DNA of 17,935 nt from Betaproteobacteria bacterium (GTDB taxonomy: Bacteria; Pseudomonadota; Gammaproteobacteria; Burkholderiales; Burkholderiaceae_C): positions 1 through 17,935 of the forward strand of contig RFPX01000008.1 in NCBI GenBank assembly GCA_009925955.1, in the 5' to 3' direction. The notes under the pieces were generated by a model. The model searched no databases. It had not been told where the DNA came from and worked only from the letters and a program-made list of their open reading frames with translations. Shown here in pieces: positions 14,244-17,935 of the stretch. A program made the translations under genes and the position numbers. Within the stretch, counting starts at the first letter, position 1, and the number at the start of each line of letters is the position of its first letter.

Positions 14244-15407
14244 TCAGCCCTGTGGGGGCATAGGGTAGGTGCCGGCCACCAAGATGGAGCGGTCGACCTG
14301 GCGCAGCTGCGTGTGGCCGCAAAAGGCCATGGTCACATCCAGTTCCTTGTGCAGGATCTGCAGCGCCTTGCTCACGCCTGCCTCCCCCATGGCGCCCAGG
14401 CCGTAGACCATGGCGCGGCCGATCATGGTGCCGCGCGCGCCCAGGGCCCAGGCCTTGAGCACATCCTGCCCGCTGCGGATGCCACCATCCATCCACACCT
14501 CGGTGCGCGAACCCACGGCCTGCACGATGGCCGGCAGGGCCTCGATGCTGGCCGGCGCGCCATCGAGTTGGCGCCCACCGTGGTTGCTCACCACGATGGC
14601 GTCCGCGCCGGCCTTCACGGCCAGCTCGGCGTCTTCCACTTCCATGATGCCCTTGAGGATGAGCTTGCCGCCCCAGCGCTCCTTCACCCAGGCCACATCG
14701 TCCCAGTTCAGCCGAGGGTCGAACTGTTCGTTCGTCCAGGCCGACAGCGACTTCATGTCGCTCACGCCCTTCACATGCCCCACCAGGTTGCGGAAGGTGC
14801 GCCGCTCGGTGCCCAGCATGCCCAGGCACCAACGGGGCTTGGTGGCCAGGTTCAGGAGGTTGGCCAGGGTGGGGCGGGGCGGTGCGGACAGGCCGTTCTT
14901 GAGGTCTTTGTGCCGCTGCCCAATCACCTGCAGGTCCAGTGTGAGGATGAGCGCCGAACAGCGCGCAGCCTTGCAGCGGTCGATCATGCGGGCCATGGCC
15001 TCGCGGTCGCGCATCATGTACAGCTGAAACCAGAAGGGCGCGGAGGTGTGCTCGGCCACGTCCTCAATGGAGCAGATGCTCATCGTGGACAGCGCAAAGG
15101 GAATGCCAAACTTTTCAGCGGCCCGTGCGGCGTGGATCTCGCCATCGGCATGCTGCATGCCCGTCAGGCCCACCGGTGCAATGGCCACGGGCATCTTGGC
15201 GGCTTGGCCCACCAGTTCCACAGCGGTGCTGCGGTTTTCCATGTTCACCGCCACCCGCTGGCGCAGCTTGATCTTGGCGAATTCGCTTTCATTGGCCCGG
15301 TAAGTGCCCTCGGTCCACGAGCCGGAATCGGCATAGTCGTAGAACATCTTGGGCACGCGCTTTTGGGCCAGCACGCGCAGGTCTTCGATGTTGGTGATCA
15401 CGGGCAT
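14244..15407 (-). CDS. FMN-dependent alpha-hydroxyacid dehydrogenase (L-lactate dehydrogenase family)
   Basis: This 387-aa TIM-barrel flavoenzyme oxidises an L-2-hydroxyacid to the oxoacid. Family motifs are KRVPKMFYDYADSGSWTEGT, MPVAIAPVGLTGMQHADGEI, FALSTMSICSIEDVAE, FWFQLYMMRDRE, the FMN/catalytic LILKGI and VVSNHGGRQLDGAPAS (catalytic H276 and substrate Arg), MDGGIRSGQDVLKAWALGA and IGRAMVYGLGAMGEAG. It resembles LldD, but the substrate (lactate, glycolate or mandelate) is not fixed by these motifs. ATG 15407 has GGAG 7 bp upstream. It lies 29 bp downstream of dinB on the same strand and may share its transcript. No link to selenium or formate is evident. Confidence 0.92.
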   Translation of the reverse strand: MPVITNIEDLRVLAQKRVPKMFYDYADSGSWTEGTYRANESEFAKIKLRQRVAVNMENRSTAVELVGQAAKMPVAIAPVGLTGMQHADGEIHAARAAEKFGIPFALSTMSICSIEDVAEHTSAPFWFQLYMMRDREAMARMIDRCKAARCSALILTLDLQVIGQRHKDLKNGLSAPPRPTLANLLNLATKPRWCLGMLGTERRTFRNLVGHVKGVSDMKSLSAWTNEQFDPRLNWDDVAWVKERWGGKLILKGIMEVEDAELAVKAGADAIVVSNHGGRQLDGAPASIEALPAIVQAVGSRTEVWMDGGIRSGQDVLKAWALGARGTMIGRAMVYGLGAMGEAGVSKALQILHKELDVTMAFCGHTQLRQVDRSILVAGTYPMPPQG

Positions 15408-15436
15408 TGGGGCACTCCAGGGGGCAAGCCTGCATC

Positions 15437-16567
15437 CTAGCCCCTGCTCAGGCCACCTGCACGAACACCCAAGAGCCGTATACGGCGATCAAAGGTCACC
15501 CGCTTGAGGCACTGGCCACAGGCTTCCCGCAGCGCTGCGGCTTCCTGCACCGGGTGGGGCAGGGTGAGCTCGCGGGTAAGGCTTCGGAAATCCTCGAACT
15601 TGAGCTTGATGCCCACGGTGCGCGCCACATAGCCTTTGCGCTGCAGGTCGGTGGCCAGGCGTTGGGCCAAGCCGTCCAGTGCGGCGGCCAGGGCTTGGCG
15701 GTCTTGCTTGACATGCAGATCGCGCTCGAAGGTGGTTTCACGGCTCATGGACACGGGCTCGCTGTGGGTCACCACCGCGCGGTCGTCATGGCCTTGGGCC
15801 GCTTCGTGCAGCCACTGGCCCTGGCTTTTGCCAAAGCGCTCGATCAGTGTGCTGCGGTCGGCTGCTGCCAGGTCTCCGATGGTGTGCAGGCCCATGGCCG
15901 CCAGCGCCTGCTGCGCCTTGGGGCCGATGCCGTTCACCCGCGCCACAGGCAAGGGCCAGATGCGCTGCGGCAGGTCCTCCAAGGTGAGGATGGTCAGGCC
16001 ATCGGGCTTGTCGAGTTCCGAGGCGATCTTGCTCAACAGTTTGTTGGGTGTGATGCCCATGGAGCAACTCAGGCCCGTGGCTTGGCGCACCGAGTTGCGG
16101 ATCGCCTGCCCCACGGCCCGCACACCCCCGCAGGGGTCATGGCCCACCACATCTTGTGCGCCCGGCACCTCGGTGAGGTCGATGTAGATCTCATCGATGC
16201 CGCGGTCCTCAATCACCGGTGCAACCTCGGCCACGGCGGCCTTGAACAGGCGCGAGCAGCGGCGGTACTCTTCGAAGTCCACGGGCAGCAGCACCGTGTG
16301 TGGGGCACGTTCGGCTGCGCGGGCCAGGGCCATGCCCGAGTGCAGGCCCAGGGCCCGGGCTTCATAGGTGGCGGTGGTGGCCACGCCGCGGCCTTGGTAG
16401 CCCTGCAGCGTGGCAAAGCGCCAGTGGCCCTGTGCATCACGTACCGGGGCATGCCGCCTGCTGCCGCCGATGACCACCGGCATGCCCCGCAGTTCCGGAT
16501 AGCGCAGCAATTCCACCGACGCGTAGAAGGCGTCCATGTCCAGGTGGGCGATCCAGCGGCGGCGCAT
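15437..16567 (-). CDS. dinB: DNA polymerase IV (Y-family translesion polymerase)
   Basis: Encodes 376 aa from ATG 16567, the usual size for Pol IV (about 350-380). It has IAHLDMDAFYASVE with metal-binding D10, then GVATTATYEARALGLHSGMA and the catalytic GIDEIYIDLT (D125, E126). These are followed by the DinB fingers/palm segment GLSCSMGITPNKLLSKIASE, KPDGLT, the helix-hairpin-helix VNGIGPKAQQALAAMGLHTI and a little-finger domain (SMSRETTFERDL). An in-frame GTG at 16573 is an alternative start; neither has a clear Shine-Dalgarno. I see no LexA box of the CTGT-N8-ACAG type upstream, but an inverted repeat lies just before the start. The gene is divergent from the DUF5666 lipoprotein. Confidence 0.94.
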   Translation of the reverse strand: MRRRWIAHLDMDAFYASVELLRYPELRGMPVVIGGSRRHAPVRDAQGHWRFATLQGYQGRGVATTATYEARALGLHSGMALARAAERAPHTVLLPVDFEEYRRCSRLFKAAVAEVAPVIEDRGIDEIYIDLTEVPGAQDVVGHDPCGGVRAVGQAIRNSVRQATGLSCSMGITPNKLLSKIASELDKPDGLTILTLEDLPQRIWPLPVARVNGIGPKAQQALAAMGLHTIGDLAAADRSTLIERFGKSQGQWLHEAAQGHDDRAVVTHSEPVSMSRETTFERDLHVKQDRQALAAALDGLAQRLATDLQRKGYVARTVGIKLKFEDFRSLTRELTLPHPVQEAAALREACGQCLKRVTFDRRIRLLGVRAGGLSRG

Positions 16568-16575
16568 GTTCACGA

Positions 16576-16603
16576 TTGTGAAACCACGCGACTTATTTCA
16601 CAA
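16576..16603. repeat. inverted repeat TTGTGAAA-N12-TTTCACAA at the dinB start
   Basis: Perfect 8-bp arms (16576-16583 and 16596-16603) flank a 12-bp spacer in the 154-bp region between dinB and the divergent lipoprotein gene. The site is close to the dinB start codon, a good place for a repressor. Arm sequence and spacing resemble dyad operators, but no regulator is recognised. Confidence 0.5.
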
Positions 16604-16721
16604 AAGTGCGAATTGCATTTTTTGTTCCTCAATCAGCGTGTTCATACTGCTTGCATGCGTGCTCGGCTTTGGCCGTGCCCGCAGGCTGGTGAAGCAACAC
16701 CACAACTCTGGGAGCAAGCAC

Positions 16722-17935
16722 ATGAAGACAGTCAAGAACCTGGCAGGTTTGACAGCCGTTTCCTCAATGGTTTTGGCGCTGGTCAGCGCATGCGGCGGTG
16801 GGGGCTCGGCTTCCGATTTCAGTTCCCCGGCTGGCAGCAGCGGCAACCCAGCCGCCACGGCGGGTGCGGGAGCCTATGCCTTGGGAGCGATCACGGGCTT
16901 TGGCTCCATCATCGTCAACGGTGTGCGTTACGACGACAGCAAGGCCAAGGTGTTTGATGAGGATGGTCTTGAGCGCCGCAGCGACGATCTCAAGCTTGGC
17001 ATGACGGTGGAAATTCGCGCCAGTGGTCCCACGGTCGACCCACTGGGGGTGCCTCGCGCGAATGCCACGGAGGTGCGCTTAAGCCGTTCGCTCACCGGCC
17101 CGGTCACGTCCGTGAACGTGGGCGCAGGCTCCATCGTGGTGTTTGGTCAAACCGTCCTGGTGACCACCACGACCGTGTACGAGGGGGTTGCCGGCCTGTC
17201 GGCCATCCTGGCTGGGCAGGTGGTGGAGGTGTATGCACAGCCCGATGCGCAAGGCCGTTTGGTGGCCACCCGCATTGAGCGCAAGGACGCCGCTTCATCG
17301 GCGGGCGCATCTTCGGCCGCGCTGCGCCTGAGTGGCGCCATCAGCGGCCTTGGCGCGGACCGCTTGCAGTTCACGCTGGGCCCTGTCACGGTCATGCTCA
17401 ACAGTCCCTTGGCTGCGGGTTTGGCCAATGGAAGCGAGGTGCGCGTCGTGGCCCGTGCCACGAGCACGCCCAACGTGGTGACGGCCTTGTCGGTTCAGGC
17501 GCGCAGCAGTGCACTGGACAGCAATGTCAGCACTGCGGAGGTGGAGGGTTTTGTCACGGCCTACACATCCTCGGCTTCGTTCAGTGTCAATGGGATTGCG
17601 GTGGTCACCACGTCGACAACGAAGTTCGAAGGGACGGCAGCCGATCTGAAGCTTGGCGCGCGCGTCGAAGTGGAAGGCAACGTCAGCGCCGGCGTGATCA
17701 CCGCCACCAAGGTGGAGATCAAGACACTCGAGATGGATGACAAGAGCGGCAATGGTTCAAACAGTGGCGGATCAGGCGGCAGCCCCTCCAGCAGCGCTTT
17801 TGAAATCCACGGCGCTGTCAGTGAGCTGAACACCACTGGCCTGCGGTTTGTGTTGCGGGGCCTCACCGTGACCTGGGACAGCAGCACGGTGTTCAAGGAC
17901 GGCACGGCAGCCCAATTGGCCAATGGGCGGCAGGT
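16722..17935 (+). CDS. DUF5666 repeat lipoprotein (3' end beyond window)
   Basis: An open frame from ATG 16722 continues without stop to the window edge (404 codons). The start MKTVKNLAGLTAVSSMVLAL leads into VSACGGGGS, a lipobox with Cys at residue 24, so an outer- or inner-membrane lipoprotein is expected. Five successive beta-rich units of DUF5666 type begin near residues 55 (GAITGFGSIIVNGVRYD), 124 (LTGPVTSVNVGAGSIVVFGQ), 203 (LSGAISGLGADRLQF), 273 (EVEGFVTAYTSSASFSVNG) and 361 (EIHGAVSELNTTGLRF). A Gly/Ser-rich linker precedes the fifth. GGGAG lies 8 bp before the ATG. The family is common in Burkholderiales; function is unknown. It is unrelated in position to the selenium genes. Confidence 0.85.
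   Translation, partial: MKTVKNLAGLTAVSSMVLALVSACGGGGSASDFSSPAGSSGNPAATAGAGAYALGAITGFGSIIVNGVRYDDSKAKVFDEDGLERRSDDLKLGMTVEIRASGPTVDPLGVPRANATEVRLSRSLTGPVTSVNVGAGSIVVFGQTVLVTTTTVYEGVAGLSAILAGQVVEVYAQPDAQGRLVATRIERKDAASSAGASSAALRLSGAISGLGADRLQFTLGPVTVMLNSPLAAGLANGSEVRVVARATSTPNVVTALSVQARSSALDSNVSTAEVEGFVTAYTSSASFSVNGIAVVTTSTTKFEGTAADLKLGARVEVEGNVSAGVITATKVEIKTLEMDDKSGNGSNSGGSGGSPSSSAFEIHGAVSELNTTGLRFVLRGLTVTWDSSTVFKDGTAAQLANGRQ

Noticed and set aside
15407..16957. Plus-strand open frame opposite dinB
   Set aside because: No family motifs, compositionally biased, and it covers a clear DinB on the other strand.

Overview
The window looks like the chromosome of a Burkholderiales betaproteobacterium, probably Comamonadaceae-like. 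It is GC-rich with strong GC3. It carries a betaproteobacterial-type membrane formate dehydrogenase operon with DUF3305 and DUF3306 genes, and the rest is ordinary housekeeping and catabolic genes. No stretch longer than 300 bases lacks a gene, and I see no insertion sequence, prophage or CRISPR array.

Left part (91-7214, + strand): a formate dehydrogenase operon. In order it encodes a small Tat-targeted protein, the molybdopterin catalytic subunit FdhA, the iron-sulfur subunit FdhB (broken by an internal deletion and frameshift in this sequence), a 76-aa lipoprotein, the cytochrome b subunit FdhC, an Ala-rich secreted protein, and DUF3305 and DUF3306 proteins. Middle part (10594-7129, - strand): the selenocysteine machinery in the order selB - selC - selA, with the tRNA gene tightly embedded between the two proteins. 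SelA and the DUF3306 gene overlap tail to tail. fdhD diverges from selB and is followed 3 bp later by a CaiB/BaiF CoA-transferase. Right part: a Mpo1-like membrane protein, dcd, a dinB - FMN hydroxyacid dehydrogenase pair, and the start of a DUF5666-repeat lipoprotein that runs off the window.

Main discovery: the selenocysteine tRNA does not carry the UCA anticodon that reads UGA. It is a full tRNA-Sec (8-bp acceptor, 5-bp T stem, 6-bp D stem, long variable arm, G73, encoded CCA), but its anticodon is GCA, which reads the cysteine codons UGC and UGU. FdhA has UGC (983-985) exactly where selenoprotein homologues have UGA. A SECIS-type hairpin follows it with the geometry of the E. coli fdnG/fdhF elements: U17, a 4-bp upper stem, and G23-U24 in the apical loop. 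The window therefore appears to encode context-dependent insertion of selenocysteine at a cysteine sense codon, with SelA, SelB, tRNA, SECIS and target enzyme all within 10 kb. Conventional annotation would call the enzyme a cysteine formate dehydrogenase and the tRNA a tRNA-Cys. Natural tRNA-Sec with non-UCA anticodons, including cysteine-codon readers, has been reported (Mukai and colleagues, 2016), so the principle has precedent. This linked UGC/GCA locus looks like a clear natural case.
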